Assembly: GCA_024693065.1 (NCBI GenBank)
Contig: JAILLP010000033.1
Coordinates: 62,001 to 126,000 of the forward strand
Reading direction: 5' to 3'
Origin: Paludibacteraceae bacterium
GTDB taxonomy: Bacteria; Bacteroidota; Bacteroidia; Bacteroidales; Paludibacteraceae
DNA: 64,000 nt
The position numbers and the translations under genes were made by a program. The notes under the pieces are model-generated. The model was not told the origin of the DNA, searched no databases, and saw only the letters and a program-made list of their open reading frames with translations. This document shows positions 43,701 through 52,238 of the stretch, piece by piece (the first letter of the stretch is position 1; the number at the start of each line of letters is the position of its first letter).

Positions 43701-44904
43701 GCTCTCATATCATTGGAACACGGGCGATAGGACCCCCAACATTGTAGATTATCCAACTCATACAACCAATTACGAGGTCACTATTCAGTCTAGCAATGGA
43801 AAGTGTAGCTCTAAGTATGACACGACCATTTACGTCCAAAGCGTTGAACCTATCTCATTGAACAAGACGATATGCCATGGACAGGTCTATAAGGATGACT
43901 ATTTTGAGGCTTCCGAGTCGGGTGTCTATCAGGCTGAGGCCGATAATGGAGAGTGTACTCAGAAAATCATTTTGAATCTTACGGTTCTGGATGCGCAGGA
44001 TACCACCCGTGTGAGTGATGCCACTTGCCAAGGATCCATTTATAAAAAGAATGGGTTCCTTCTCCAACCGTCGCTCCCGGGCATTGTCTACGACACCGTG
44101 ACGTTGTCCGATGGAAATGGATGTGATAGCGTCATCTGCCTGCGTTTGGAGGTGTTGCCTGCCCAACGGGACACCCAATACGCCCATGTGTGCCAGAACG
44201 AGGGCTATTACAAGAACGGCTTCGAGGTGCCTGCCTTCCAGCCTTCCGGTTTGCAATACAAAGAGCGCTCGGAGATCAACGAGGAGGGTTGCACATTCAT
44301 CCATGTGCTGGCGCTTACGGTCGATACCGTGTATCAGATCTCCATGGTGGACTCCATCTGTTTCATGGAACGTTATCAACGCAACGGATTCGATTTTCTG
44401 GTCGATGAGGAGGGGTACAGCCTCCATTACCAAACGCTCACGTCCTCCACGCATTGCGATAGTATCCTCTCCTTGAGCGTGAAGGCTTTCCCTAAAACGG
44501 ACTTCACCTATTCCGATACGATATTGTATGGGGATATCTACCGTGACCGGAACTTTGACCTCCCAGCCCAGAAGGTGCCTGGCTTGCATACGTTTGATAC
44601 CATGTACGTTAATTCGAAGGGTTGCGATAGCCTTGTCACGCTCCTGTTGTTCGTGCGCAACGAGGACGATGTGGATGTGCCGACCTCCTTCACACCGAAG
44701 GATGGTAACGGTATCAATGATATCTTCATGGAGGGGTATGAGATATTCATCCATGACCGCTACGGATTGCTGGTCTGCCATTCCACCAACGGTTGGGACG
44801 GCCGTTACCGAGGCGAACCGGCCGATGCGGGGGTATATATCTATACCATCCGATTCAGGAACGGGAAGGAGAAGCATGGTACTGTAGAGATTTTGAAAGA
44901 ATAA
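40792..44904 (+). CDS. Large surface protein with T9SS type B (gliding-type) sorting domain
   Basis: 1370 residues. An N-terminal secretion signal (VLLGMLLGVIGGALSVSQA) is followed by a beta-rich domain (VVYHYIVDPDNSLLFVNFAVVMEDPGHEFAFQPRFVIRV). Next come several Cys-containing repeats of the form DTICQGESYS...F...G...TLTV. A middle region carries two DUF1566/Lcl-like modules (YPLAWSADLEHGWYIPAIGELRKMF about residue 685 and YPAAWAVDFENGWYIPTRAEMNFLY about residue 870). The last 90 residues (VPTSFTPKDGNGINDIFMEGYEIFIHDRYG, DGRYRGEPADAGVYIYTIRF) are the gliding-motility-associated C-terminal domain, T9SS type B. It is expected to be exported and held at the cell surface. Ligand unknown. Confidence 0.92.
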   Translation: MRNQMIRKVLLGMLLGVIGGALSVSQAIPYNGCPDFMDISASYVDFYTGMTDNPFEDLGINPKRHHLNEEQGYDPHTGNKLKLIPDGESKSIRLGNDSIGGESEAVVYHYIVDPDNSLLFVNFAVVMEDPGHEFAFQPRFVIRVTDKDGKLVNDCSVYDVTAAAGLEGFQDFSYSEGDEYHMVRWRDWSKIGLDLTPFVGQEVQVQFITYDCFLFGHYGYAYFTASCAPNKLSIDVCEGASFSLAAPEGFPSYRWDNGDTTRVSTRTFNGGDMNIYCEITSATGCQFIQSAYVTDSYAGGDITIRDTICQGESYSLYNFDLPPQMKVGTFGFTNLIANPATCSASAMVNLELTVLQKYFPVNVYICEGEDYVENGFHIIQPPAGVLTDTLKFERSRQRCDSIVCLRLVVNDTKNLSNELKGELHPCTNQVVTYSSELEDNLSQYKWDLPANVKVVSGEHSPQIALYFTSDEPATLTLIGENGCGTSASPYTVYPYASYHEIVSDTVCQGESYSMGSISLGKQEKSGFFTSTHSFRTQKGCDSTIVLQLTVLPIPAVTFEVSPNKGIHCDSSMLRLSVKSSGSTLIYHQCDPSPVSIGDVYCSDGSFVSIDSFQASGKQAEGVVYHYDDTEGYAYVVYLFEPSQELRWSTVYYDIPALENQQYLPNLLDDMDGYGHTALIRGTGDADEYPLAWSADLEHGWYIPAIGELRKMFGSVSLLNASLNRLGGDTIFHNNYDAFQNDRFYYYFSSSEYGDDKVCCVKWDLFIYAISKKSYLTTRYSRKVKLSNWAQPKYKMGDVVTNADGSQGIVLYVSPDGKTGTMISMEDIDSIHIQNTLDTLADILMTQVDDRLYTSHGYECTRKYRELGDSSQYPAAWAVDFENGWYIPTRAEMNFLYSNLTLLDSVLYENNGTNFSAEAYWTCDVSSHPYGYVISIPQGNFDYAWLTEDLYIRPMRQFTVCEDYTEYEDTTLSYHWNTGDRTPNIVDYPTHTTNYEVTIQSSNGKCSSKYDTTIYVQSVEPISLNKTICHGQVYKDDYFEASESGVYQAEADNGECTQKIILNLTVLDAQDTTRVSDATCQGSIYKKNGFLLQPSLPGIVYDTVTLSDGNGCDSVICLRLEVLPAQRDTQYAHVCQNEGYYKNGFEVPAFQPSGLQYKERSEINEEGCTFIHVLALTVDTVYQISMVDSICFMERYQRNGFDFLVDEEGYSLHYQTLTSSTHCDSILSLSVKAFPKTDFTYSDTILYGDIYRDRNFDLPAQKVPGLHTFDTMYVNSKGCDSLVTLLLFVRNEDDVDVPTSFTPKDGNGINDIFMEGYEIFIHDRYGLLVCHSTNGWDGRYRGEPADAGVYIYTIRFRNGKEKHGTVEILKE

Positions 44905-44914
44905 GAAACATAGC

Positions 44915-45352
44915 ATGGATAAGAAAAGAATTGTAACGATTATCATCATGGTTCTTTGTTTGGGTATCTTTTTCTATAACCTGATCAAGAACAAATCTAA
45001 TATCGAGGCGTCGAGGGAGGATTTCCCTACCGCTTCCTATGAGCCTGGCTCTTTCAAGGACCAGGGGGAGATGTGGGACTACCTCCATTCGCATAGTTTC
45101 CGCCTGGCCGCCGCTGCCGACAGTGACTCCGCCGCTGTGATGACGGTGCGGAATTTTGAACTGTACTTGAACGGACAACAATTCTCTGAAAGGTTGGAAG
45201 TGTCCGATTTCCAACATGTTGCGGTGGGCCTCTCCGGCTTCAATATGCAGGGACAGCGTTTACGGATGGTGCTGCAGAAGGATAGCGTTAGGTGCGTGTT
45301 GGTGGACATGACCAATGCCTCTGACAGCCGGGTGTACAAGGTTGTGGAATGA
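44915..45352 (+). CDS. Membrane-anchored protein of unknown function
   Basis: 145 residues, one N-terminal helix (IVTIIIMVLCLGIFFYNLI) and a soluble exported part with an Ala-rich patch. No family recognised. It starts 10 bases after the T9SS protein gene and probably shares its transcript. Confidence 0.72.
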   Translation: MDKKRIVTIIIMVLCLGIFFYNLIKNKSNIEASREDFPTASYEPGSFKDQGEMWDYLHSHSFRLAAAADSDSAAVMTVRNFELYLNGQQFSERLEVSDFQHVAVGLSGFNMQGQRLRMVLQKDSVRCVLVDMTNASDSRVYKVVE

Positions 45353-45534
45353 TTTTGCGGGAGAGTGTCCGTGCGGATTTTTCTCCTTTGGGGCGACGAC
45401 TCATTCCTTGCGCGCTTTTTCGTGTCGCGTTGCTGTGATTTTTGTCCTATAATTTTATTACTTTTGTAGTGTGATATGACATGGTTCACGGACGGGAAGC
45501 CTTTCCGTGGATGGATTAAAAAATTTAATATATT

Positions 45535-46113
45535 ATGAAGACTGATATTATCTTGTCAGGAGTTGGAGGACAAGGCATTTTGTCCATCGCCGCGGTGATT
45601 GGTGAAGCGGCTATTAAGAATGATCTTTATATGAAACAGGCTGAGGTCCATGGTATGAGCCAAAGGGGTGGGGATGTGCAATCCAACCTGAGGATCTCCG
45701 ACAAACCGATCGCGTCAGACCTGATCGCGAAGGGAACAGCCGATTTGATAATCTCTCTGGAGCCTATGGAGTCCCTCCGCTACCTTCCTTTCCTGAAGGA
45801 GGATGGTTGCGTGGTCACCAGCAACGTTCCTTTGATCAACATCCCTGATTACCCGAATGTCGACGATGTGTTGGCTGAGGTGAAGAAGGTGAAGAACCAC
45901 GTCATCCTGGATGTCGAGTCCATCGCCAAGGAGGTCGGTTCTCCTCGTGTCGCTAACATAGTCATGCTCGGTGCGGCCACTCCGTTCCTGGGGATCTCTT
46001 ATGATAAGATCCAAGAGGGTATCCGTTCCATCTTCGGCAGGAAGGGCGACGAGATCGTGAATCTGAACCTGAAGGCGCTTGAGGCCGGCAAGAATATTAC
46101 CGAGAAAAAATAA
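45535..46113 (+). CDS. iorB: Indolepyruvate ferredoxin oxidoreductase, beta subunit
   Basis: 192 residues, full length for IorB. ILSGVGGQGILSIAAVIGEAAIKNDLYMKQAEVHGMSQRGGDVQSNLRISD is the gamma-type domain shared with 2-oxoacid:ferredoxin oxidoreductases. With IorA it oxidises aryl pyruvates to aryl-acetyl-CoA. The iorA gene normally just upstream is absent; the gene before it is an unrelated membrane protein 180 bases away. It is followed after 6 bases by a DUF4293 gene. Confidence 0.93.
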   Translation: MKTDIILSGVGGQGILSIAAVIGEAAIKNDLYMKQAEVHGMSQRGGDVQSNLRISDKPIASDLIAKGTADLIISLEPMESLRYLPFLKEDGCVVTSNVPLINIPDYPNVDDVLAEVKKVKNHVILDVESIAKEVGSPRVANIVMLGAATPFLGISYDKIQEGIRSIFGRKGDEIVNLNLKALEAGKNITEKK

Positions 46114-46119
46114 TACGCT

Positions 46120-46617
46120 ATGCTTCAGAGAATCCAAACCGTTTATCTTCTTGTGACGTTTATCCTCACGGTCCTCCTTTTCTTCCTGCCTATGGGCTAC
46201 AATGTGATGGGGGAAGGGGCAGTGAGAACATTTGAACTGAATGCGGTGGGTGCTTACCAGATCATTTCCGATCCGGGCACGTCGACCACTACCACCCAAT
46301 TCGCGAAGGGTGCGTGGGCGTTGTTCGCCTTGGTAAGCATTATCTTGGGAGTCACCGCGTACGACATACTGCTTTTCAAGAGACGCATCTTCCAGATCCG
46401 TGTGGCCATCTTCAACATGATGCTGCACTTGGGTATATATGCGCTCTTCGCATTCTATTATTTCTTCCTGATGCCTAATCAGGGGGTTATACAGGGATCG
46501 TTCCAACCGAACTGGACCATCGTCCTGCCAATCGTGAACGTCATCCTGACGTATTTGGCGATCCGCGCCATCGGTAGCGACGAGGCGTTGGTGCGCTCTT
46601 TGGACAGATTACGTTGA
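46120..46617 (+). CDS. DUF4293 family membrane protein
   Basis: 165 residues with four membrane helices (VYLLVTFILTVLLFFLPMG, AKGAWALFALVSIILGVTAYD, IFNMMLHLGIYALFAFYYFFL, WTIVLPIVNVILTYLAIRAI) beginning MLQRIQTVYLL, as in DUF4293. Ends DEALVRSLDRLR, typical of the family. Function unknown. Confidence 0.88.
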   Translation: MLQRIQTVYLLVTFILTVLLFFLPMGYNVMGEGAVRTFELNAVGAYQIISDPGTSTTTTQFAKGAWALFALVSIILGVTAYDILLFKRRIFQIRVAIFNMMLHLGIYALFAFYYFFLMPNQGVIQGSFQPNWTIVLPIVNVILTYLAIRAIGSDEALVRSLDRLR

Positions 46618-46622
46618 CCATC

Positions 46623-47147
46623 ATGGCTTTGCTCTCCGCCGACCGTCTTTCCCTCAGGGCTTTGGAACCGGAAGACCTGGATTTCCTTTACCGCTGGGAG
46701 AATGACTCGTCCATTTGGGGCGAGGGGAGCATGATACCTCCCTTTTCCCGCTATGACCTGAAGAATTATATCGCCAATGCGACGGATATCTTTACGTCGA
46801 GGGAGTTGCGCCTCATCGTGGAGGAAAAGGCCTCCCGCAGGCAGGTGGGTGTGGTCGATCTCTTTGATTTCGAGCCGATCGCGCAACGTGTCGAGCTGGG
46901 AATCCTGATCGATGAGGCGGTGCGTGGCAGAGGCTATGCGAAGGAGACGCTCGAAATGGTGGTGCGCTACGTCTTCGACTATTTGCGCTGCCACCAAATC
47001 ATGGCGAAGGTCAATGCGAAGAACGAACCGAGCCTTAAATTGTTCCAAGAGATGAATTTCACGCAGGCAGGTAAATTGACGGATTGGGTCCGGGATGGAG
47101 ACGATTGGTCGGATTGCGTTCTGTTTCAATTAGTTAATGGTAAATAA
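46623..47147 (+). CDS. GNAT N-acetyltransferase (RimJ/SpeG-like)
   Basis: 174 residues from ATG 46623 (TTG 46614 is less likely). LSLRALEPEDLDFLYRWEND is the family start, and VELGILIDEAVRGRGYAKETLEMVVRYVFD contains the acetyl-CoA pyrophosphate loop (R-G-R-G-Y-A). It resembles SpeG/RimJ-type acetyltransferases for polyamines or protein N-termini; the acceptor is not determined. Confidence 0.9.
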   Translation: MALLSADRLSLRALEPEDLDFLYRWENDSSIWGEGSMIPPFSRYDLKNYIANATDIFTSRELRLIVEEKASRRQVGVVDLFDFEPIAQRVELGILIDEAVRGRGYAKETLEMVVRYVFDYLRCHQIMAKVNAKNEPSLKLFQEMNFTQAGKLTDWVRDGDDWSDCVLFQLVNGK

Positions 47148-47158
47148 ATTATTCAGAC

Positions 47159-48460
47159 ATGATAGATAAAAACATAGTGAAATCCGTGATCGAGGAGATG
47201 CATCTTCCGGATTTCAACAAAGCGACGATTCGTGAGATTGTAGCGATTGCTAACAAAGTAGAGGCTCTGACGGGCGAGAAATATGTCAGGATGGAGATGG
47301 GTGTTCCTGGTCTTGCGCCGGACGCTATCGGTACCGCGGCTGAGATCGAGGCGTTGAAGAGGGGCGTGGCCTCCAAGTATCCTATGTTGGACGGACATCC
47401 GGACCTGAAGAAGGAGGCTTCCCGTTTCATCAAGGCGTTCATCGACGTGGATGTGAAGCCGGAGGGCTGTGTGCCTACATCGGGCTCCATGCAGGGTACT
47501 TACGCTTCCTTCCTCGTGTCGGGACAGTGTGACCCTAAGTGCGACACGGTCCTCTTCATCGACCCGGGCTTCCCTGTGCAGAAGACGCAGTTGCTCGTTT
47601 TGGGTCTGAAGTACGAGTCGTTCGATATGTACGAATATAGAGGGGATAAGTTGATCGAGAAGGTGGAGAGCTACCTGAAGAAGGGCAATATCTGCAACAT
47701 CATCTACTCCAACCCTAACAACCCGTCTTGGTTCTGCCTGACGGAGGAGGAACTAAAGGGAATCGGTGAGTTGGCCACTAAATACGACGTCATCGTCATG
47801 GAGGACTTGGCCTACTTCGCTATGGACTTCCGCAAGGACCTCAGCAAACCGTTCGTGCCACCTTTCCAGCCATCGGTTGCGAAGTACACGGACAACTACA
47901 TTCTGCTGATCTCTGGTTCCAAGGCGTTTAGCTATGCGGGACAACGTATCGGTGTCTCTGCTATCTCCGACAAATTGTACCACCGCTTCTACCAAGGTCT
48001 TGCGGACCGCTATTCGATTGGCGAGTTTGGTACGATCTTCGTGAACAGAATCCTCTACGTGCTCTCTTCGGGTACGGCACACTCCGCGCAATATGCCTTG
48101 GCGGCTATGTTCAAAGCGGCTTGCGACGGAAAATACAACTTCCTGGAGGGCGTGCAGGAGTACGGAAGACGTGCGGCCAAGCTGAAAGCGATCTTCCAGA
48201 AACATGGGTTCCACATTGTCTATGACAAAGATATTGACCGTGAGATCGGTGACGGTTTCTACTTCACGGTAGGCTACGAGGGCATGACGGGTGGTCAACT
48301 GATGTACGAGCTCCTCTTCTACGGTGTGAGCGTCATCTCACTGCTCACTACGGGTAGCAAGCAAGAGGGCTTGAGGGCTTGTACCTCCTTCATCCAAGAC
48401 AATCAGTACGACGTGTTGGACGAGCGTCTGGCGGAATTCGAGAAAGATCACAAGAAATAA
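47159..48460 (+). CDS. PLP-dependent aminotransferase, class I/II
   Basis: 433 residues. Fold type I signature: NPNNPSWFCLTEEE, VIVMEDLAYFAMDF (Asp/Tyr to PLP) and ISGSKAFSYAGQRIGV with the Schiff-base lysine. SPT-like YPMLDGHPDLKKEASRF. The substrate is unclear; this Bacteroidales type is usually annotated simply as an aminotransferase of aspartate/aromatic type. Confidence 0.9.
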   Translation: MIDKNIVKSVIEEMHLPDFNKATIREIVAIANKVEALTGEKYVRMEMGVPGLAPDAIGTAAEIEALKRGVASKYPMLDGHPDLKKEASRFIKAFIDVDVKPEGCVPTSGSMQGTYASFLVSGQCDPKCDTVLFIDPGFPVQKTQLLVLGLKYESFDMYEYRGDKLIEKVESYLKKGNICNIIYSNPNNPSWFCLTEEELKGIGELATKYDVIVMEDLAYFAMDFRKDLSKPFVPPFQPSVAKYTDNYILLISGSKAFSYAGQRIGVSAISDKLYHRFYQGLADRYSIGEFGTIFVNRILYVLSSGTAHSAQYALAAMFKAACDGKYNFLEGVQEYGRRAAKLKAIFQKHGFHIVYDKDIDREIGDGFYFTVGYEGMTGGQLMYELLFYGVSVISLLTTGSKQEGLRACTSFIQDNQYDVLDERLAEFEKDHKK

Positions 48461-48476
48461 TTAAAATAGAAAGATC

Positions 48477-48716
48477 ATGAATATCACAACGTTTATCGTA
48501 GGCCTCTTGTTCGTTGCGGTGGGTGCCTATTTATTGATTAGCAGAATCATCCTTAAAAAGGAATCTTCTAAATTGGATATACTTGAAAGGAAATTGGGCC
48601 TTCTCGGTAAGGTCATCTATATCATCTGCTACGTTCTTTTCCCTCTGCTCATGGGCGCTCTGCTTATATTCTCAAGCACTTTGGGCCTCAGTTTGAAGGA
48701 TACGATTTTTTCATGA
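48477..48716 (+). CDS. Small two-helix membrane protein
   Basis: 79 residues, two membrane helices (TFIVGLLFVAVGAYLLISRII, VIYIICYVLFPLLMGALLIFS) with a basic loop between. It lies 17 bases after the aminotransferase with a GAAAGATC leader. No family recognised. Confidence 0.65.
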   Translation: MNITTFIVGLLFVAVGAYLLISRIILKKESSKLDILERKLGLLGKVIYIICYVLFPLLMGALLIFSSTLGLSLKDTIFS

Positions 48717-48813
48717 TTCGTGCGTGAAGGTTAACGATTCCCTTCGTCCAAGGCATGGATGGTTATCCTGCCATAGCGTGTGATCGTTCTCTCTTCGAAC
48801 AGATATGGTACGT

Positions 48814-48856
48814 GGCGGAGATGTTTGGTGAATGTCTGGTTCATCGCATCTCCGCC
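48814..48856 (+). terminator. Inverted repeat before dprA
   Basis: GGCGGAGATG (48814-48823) and CATCTCCGCC (48847-48856) with a 23-base loop, without a clear T-run afterwards (tgtgttttcc). The same arms recur after the uvrD-type gene at 52168-52198. No other feature is seen in 48717-48966. Confidence 0.5.
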
Positions 48857-48966
48857 TGTGTTTTCCTTTGAAGAATTGGGCGATTGATGGTTGCCTCGTT
48901 CCTGCCTTTTTGCCTGATGTCTGTTTTTTTTGCTAATTTTGTCTAGAGAAGTATTTGTTTGCATTT

Positions 48967-49881
48967 ATGTTGACGGTTAAGCAGATTGTAACGATTCAGA
49001 ATTTGTTTGGGGTGGGTTCCAAATATGTTCCCATGGCGGATGCTATGCGGGATGGAGAACTCTTCGCCCGGCTATCGGCTTGTGGAGCGAAGGTGCGGGA
49101 GACGGGACGTGTGGTCCCTTTGGCTTCCTGCCATGTCGAGGAGGCGGAGCGCTTGGCGGATTCTATCCTTCAGGCCTCGGAGGCGCAGGGTGTTGGAATC
49201 CTTACCCGGCAGGGAGACGCCTACCCGGCTAGATTGGAGCAGACCGTTGATGAGAAAGGATTGCCTGCCCTTCCTTATTTGCTTTATTATAAGGGGGATA
49301 TCTCTCTGCTGAAATGTCCGTGCGTCTCGCTCATCGGTACGCGCTATCCGACGAAGGAGGGTGTTGAGACTGGTGCCTATTTGGCGAGGGAGTTCGCGAA
49401 GGAGGGCTTCTGTGTCGTCTCGGGTTTGGCGAGCGGATGTGATGCTTCGGCGCATCGGGGTGCTTTGCAGGCGAAAGGGAAGACCATCGCGGTTCTTGCG
49501 CATGGCCTGGATCGGGTCTATCCTGCGGAACACTCCGCTATGGCGCGTGAAATCGTTGAGGCTGGTGGCCTGCTCCTTTCCGAGTATCCTGTCGGTACGC
49601 AGGTTTGTAAGTATAATTTCATCGCGCGTGACCGCTTGGTCTCCGCTCTCTCGCATGCGGTGATCGTCCTTCAGACGGGTGTGGACGGAGGCGCAATGTA
49701 TGTGGCGAACAATGCCTTGTCGCTCGGTAAACCGTTGTATTCGGTCTATTACAAGGATGAGTCTGTCCGTCGGTCGCAGGTTTGCGAGGGAAACAGACGG
49801 TTGGTGGAACTGGGTGCGCAGTACCTGCGGGGCTCGGATGTGCCTTCCGTCGTGGAGTTGCTGCGCAAGGCCTCCGTGTGA
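48967..49881 (+). CDS. DprA-family (SLOG) DNA-processing protein, short form
   Basis: 304 residues from ATG 48967 (an in-frame TTG at 48955 is less likely). The Rossmann-like core has VSLIGTRYPTKEGVETGAYLAREFAKEGFCVVSGLASGCDASAHRGAL, IAVLAHGLDRVYPAEHS, LLLSEYPVGT and NFIARDRLVSALSHAVIVLQTGVDGGAMYVANNAL, which is the single-stranded-DNA-binding, RecA-loading fold of DprA. The C-terminal winged-helix domain of standard DprA is not evident and the N-terminus is divergent. It is followed by a UvrD-type helicase gene. It may be a second DprA paralogue and not the transformation protein. Confidence 0.85.
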   Translation: MLTVKQIVTIQNLFGVGSKYVPMADAMRDGELFARLSACGAKVRETGRVVPLASCHVEEAERLADSILQASEAQGVGILTRQGDAYPARLEQTVDEKGLPALPYLLYYKGDISLLKCPCVSLIGTRYPTKEGVETGAYLAREFAKEGFCVVSGLASGCDASAHRGALQAKGKTIAVLAHGLDRVYPAEHSAMAREIVEAGGLLLSEYPVGTQVCKYNFIARDRLVSALSHAVIVLQTGVDGGAMYVANNALSLGKPLYSVYYKDESVRRSQVCEGNRRLVELGAQYLRGSDVPSVVELLRKASV

Positions 49882-50041
49882 GCGGTGTGACGGATGGTTG
49901 AAAACTCTCTTGTGAAATTCCTCTTTTTTATTTCGGCGGATGTCTCCAAATCCTTAATTTTGCGTCAGACAAATGGTTGGGCTTTAGAGGGAATGGCTCT
50001 TCCTTCCTCGTCGTTTGGGGATATGTCTCAAATAATTTACA

Positions 50042-52051
50042 ATGGAAGAATTGAACGAACAACAGCGGAAGGCTGTGGAATATGACGGGAAGCACCTATT
50101 GGTGGTCGCCGGGGCTGGAACGGGTAAGACGCGTACCATCATCGCCCGTGCGAAGTATCTTCTTCAGCAGGGTGTGCCGGCGAATAGGATCCTGATCCTC
50201 AGCTTCACACGCAAGTCGGCGCGTGAGATCGTTGAGCGCATCAAGTCTGAAATCGGCGGAATCTCCGTCGACGGACTGCGTGGACAAACCTTCCACTCCT
50301 GGTGCATGGATGTGATTATGAACAACCCGAAGGTTTTCATGCACCACGAATACACGTTGCTCGACGAGGAAGACCGGGAGAGTTGTGTGAAACTGCTTTG
50401 CGGCAAGGGCCTAAGGGATAAGGAGAAGCATGTGGTGAAACCCTCCTCGATATTGGATGTCTACTCCTTCGCCATCAATGCCTGCTGCAGCCTGTCGGAT
50501 GCGATGCGCATGAAGCTCTACGATAATGCTTCCCGGGAAGACCCCGCCACGCTGAAGAGCATTGAACTCAACAAACCCGTCTACGAGGAGATCATCAAAC
50601 GCTACATGGCCTACAAGACGGTGCATAAATACATGGATTACGACGATATACTGAACGTCGTCTCCAAAGGACTCAAGAAGAATGCGGAGGCGAGACGGTT
50701 TGTCTCCTCCCGCTACGACCATATCTTGGTGGACGAGATGCAGGACACCAACCCGCTTCAATATGAGTTGCTTAGCTCCTTCTACGAGCGATGCCACCTC
50801 TTCTGCGTGGGCGACGATGCGCAGAGCATCTATGCCTTCCGTGGGGCGGACTTCAAGACCATGCACAATTTCACCTCGGTGGTGCCTCAGTCCGAAATGA
50901 TGAAACTCACCCTCAACTACCGTTCCACGCAGGAGATCCTGGACCTCTCCAATTGGGTGCTGGCAAAGTCTCCTTTGCACTACGACAAGGAACTGACCGC
51001 CGTCCGTGGCAAGGGTAAGAAACCTGTGGTGGTGACGTGCGAGAACGAGTGGGACGAGGCGAACGACGTGACGGAGAAGATCCGCCGGAGCATTGTGGAC
51101 AAAGGCGCGAAGTACGAGGACAACATGGTCCTTTCCCGCTCTTTGTATGGCCTTCGTACCGTGGAGTCGCAGTGTATCTCGAAAAAGATTCCTTACATCA
51201 TCTTCGGTGGGGTGGGGCTGATGCAGTCCAAGCATGTGCGTGACGTGGTGTCACCGATGCGCATCGTGGCGAACTACAAGGATGAACTTGCCTGGATGCG
51301 TTACCTGCTGCTTTGGCGGGGTATTGGCGAGGTCAGCGCCTCCAGGATCATCAATAACGTCATTGAGGAGGAGACGCTGGACAAGTGTCTCGACAAGCTG
51401 GCGGGGAATGGTCTGCAGGAGGAGATCACCCAGACGCTCCGCAACATCAGTACCCTGCAGTTCTCTCCTTCCCAAGCTATCTCCAAAACGTTGGAGACGA
51501 TGGAGGATCGGTTGAAGGAACTCTACAAAGACGAGTGGAAATGGCGCAAGCAAGACTTTGAAGTGCTGCAGGAAGTGGCGCTCGGCACCGCAGGCATTCA
51601 GGAGTTTGTCTCGGAATATGTCCTGGACCCTAAGCTGGAGACAACAGTCAAGCAAGGTGAGAACGGACCGGAGGACGCATGCATCCTCACAACCATACAC
51701 TCCGCCAAGGGATTGGAGGCCAATATCTGCTATTTGCTGAAGGCCTCACCCGCCTCATTCCCAACCCCGCGCTCCATCGAGTCGGGACCCGATGCGGTGG
51801 AGGAAGAGCGTCGTTGCCTCTATGTCGCCCTCACGCGCGCCAAGGATGAATTGCATATCTACCGCAACGTTCATTCCATCCACGTGGACCCGCAGTCCGA
51901 AGACCCGACGGAAAGCCTTTACTTCTTTAACGAACTGCCAGACGAACTGGTGGAGAAGGAGGTGACCCGCACCGCCCGCCTGAACCCTGAGATGGACTAC
52001 CAAGGACCCGTCGTAGGCTTTGACGTGACGGATGATTTCGACTTCGGTTAA
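50042..52051 (+). CDS. UvrD/PcrA-like ATP-dependent DNA helicase
   Basis: 669 residues. Superfamily 1A motifs: LNEQQRKAVEYDGKHLLVVAGAGTGKT (Q motif, I), LSFTRKSAREI (Ia), ILVDEMQDTN (II), VGDDAQSIYAFRGA (III), LTLNYRST (IV), TTIHSAKGLEANICYLL (V) and EEERRCLYVALTRAKDELHI (VI). It translocates 3' to 5' on DNA. It lies 160 bases after the DprA-like gene on the same strand, and the two are flanked by inverted repeats with the same arms. Confidence 0.94.
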   Translation: MEELNEQQRKAVEYDGKHLLVVAGAGTGKTRTIIARAKYLLQQGVPANRILILSFTRKSAREIVERIKSEIGGISVDGLRGQTFHSWCMDVIMNNPKVFMHHEYTLLDEEDRESCVKLLCGKGLRDKEKHVVKPSSILDVYSFAINACCSLSDAMRMKLYDNASREDPATLKSIELNKPVYEEIIKRYMAYKTVHKYMDYDDILNVVSKGLKKNAEARRFVSSRYDHILVDEMQDTNPLQYELLSSFYERCHLFCVGDDAQSIYAFRGADFKTMHNFTSVVPQSEMMKLTLNYRSTQEILDLSNWVLAKSPLHYDKELTAVRGKGKKPVVVTCENEWDEANDVTEKIRRSIVDKGAKYEDNMVLSRSLYGLRTVESQCISKKIPYIIFGGVGLMQSKHVRDVVSPMRIVANYKDELAWMRYLLLWRGIGEVSASRIINNVIEEETLDKCLDKLAGNGLQEEITQTLRNISTLQFSPSQAISKTLETMEDRLKELYKDEWKWRKQDFEVLQEVALGTAGIQEFVSEYVLDPKLETTVKQGENGPEDACILTTIHSAKGLEANICYLLKASPASFPTPRSIESGPDAVEEERRCLYVALTRAKDELHIYRNVHSIHVDPQSEDPTESLYFFNELPDELVEKEVTRTARLNPEMDYQGPVVGFDVTDDFDFG

Positions 52052-52165
52052 ATAGTAAATGTCTAAATCATAAACATCTAAATAGTAAATCGTAAATAGC
52101 TAAATAGTAAATCAAAGATGGCCAAATAGTAAATCGTAAATAGCTAAATAGTAAATAAATATCAT
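52052..52165. repeat. Intergenic taaatagtaaat repeats
   Basis: Reiterated units ctaaatagtaaat and cgtaaatagctaaatagtaaat between the helicase stop and the terminator. This is the same family as at 14175-14452, in the opposite orientation. Confidence 0.75.
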
Positions 52166-52204
52166 AAGGGCGGAGATGTGACTTGCGCATCTCCGCCCTT
52201 GTTG
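52166..52204 (+). terminator. Bidirectional terminator hairpin
   Basis: AAGGGCGGAGATG (52166-52178) pairs with CATCTCCGCCCTT (52188-52200), followed by gttgttt. It lies between the convergent helicase and creD genes. Confidence 0.8.
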
Positions 52205-52238
52205 TTTAATCGTTTAATAATAAAACCTGTAGTTTATC

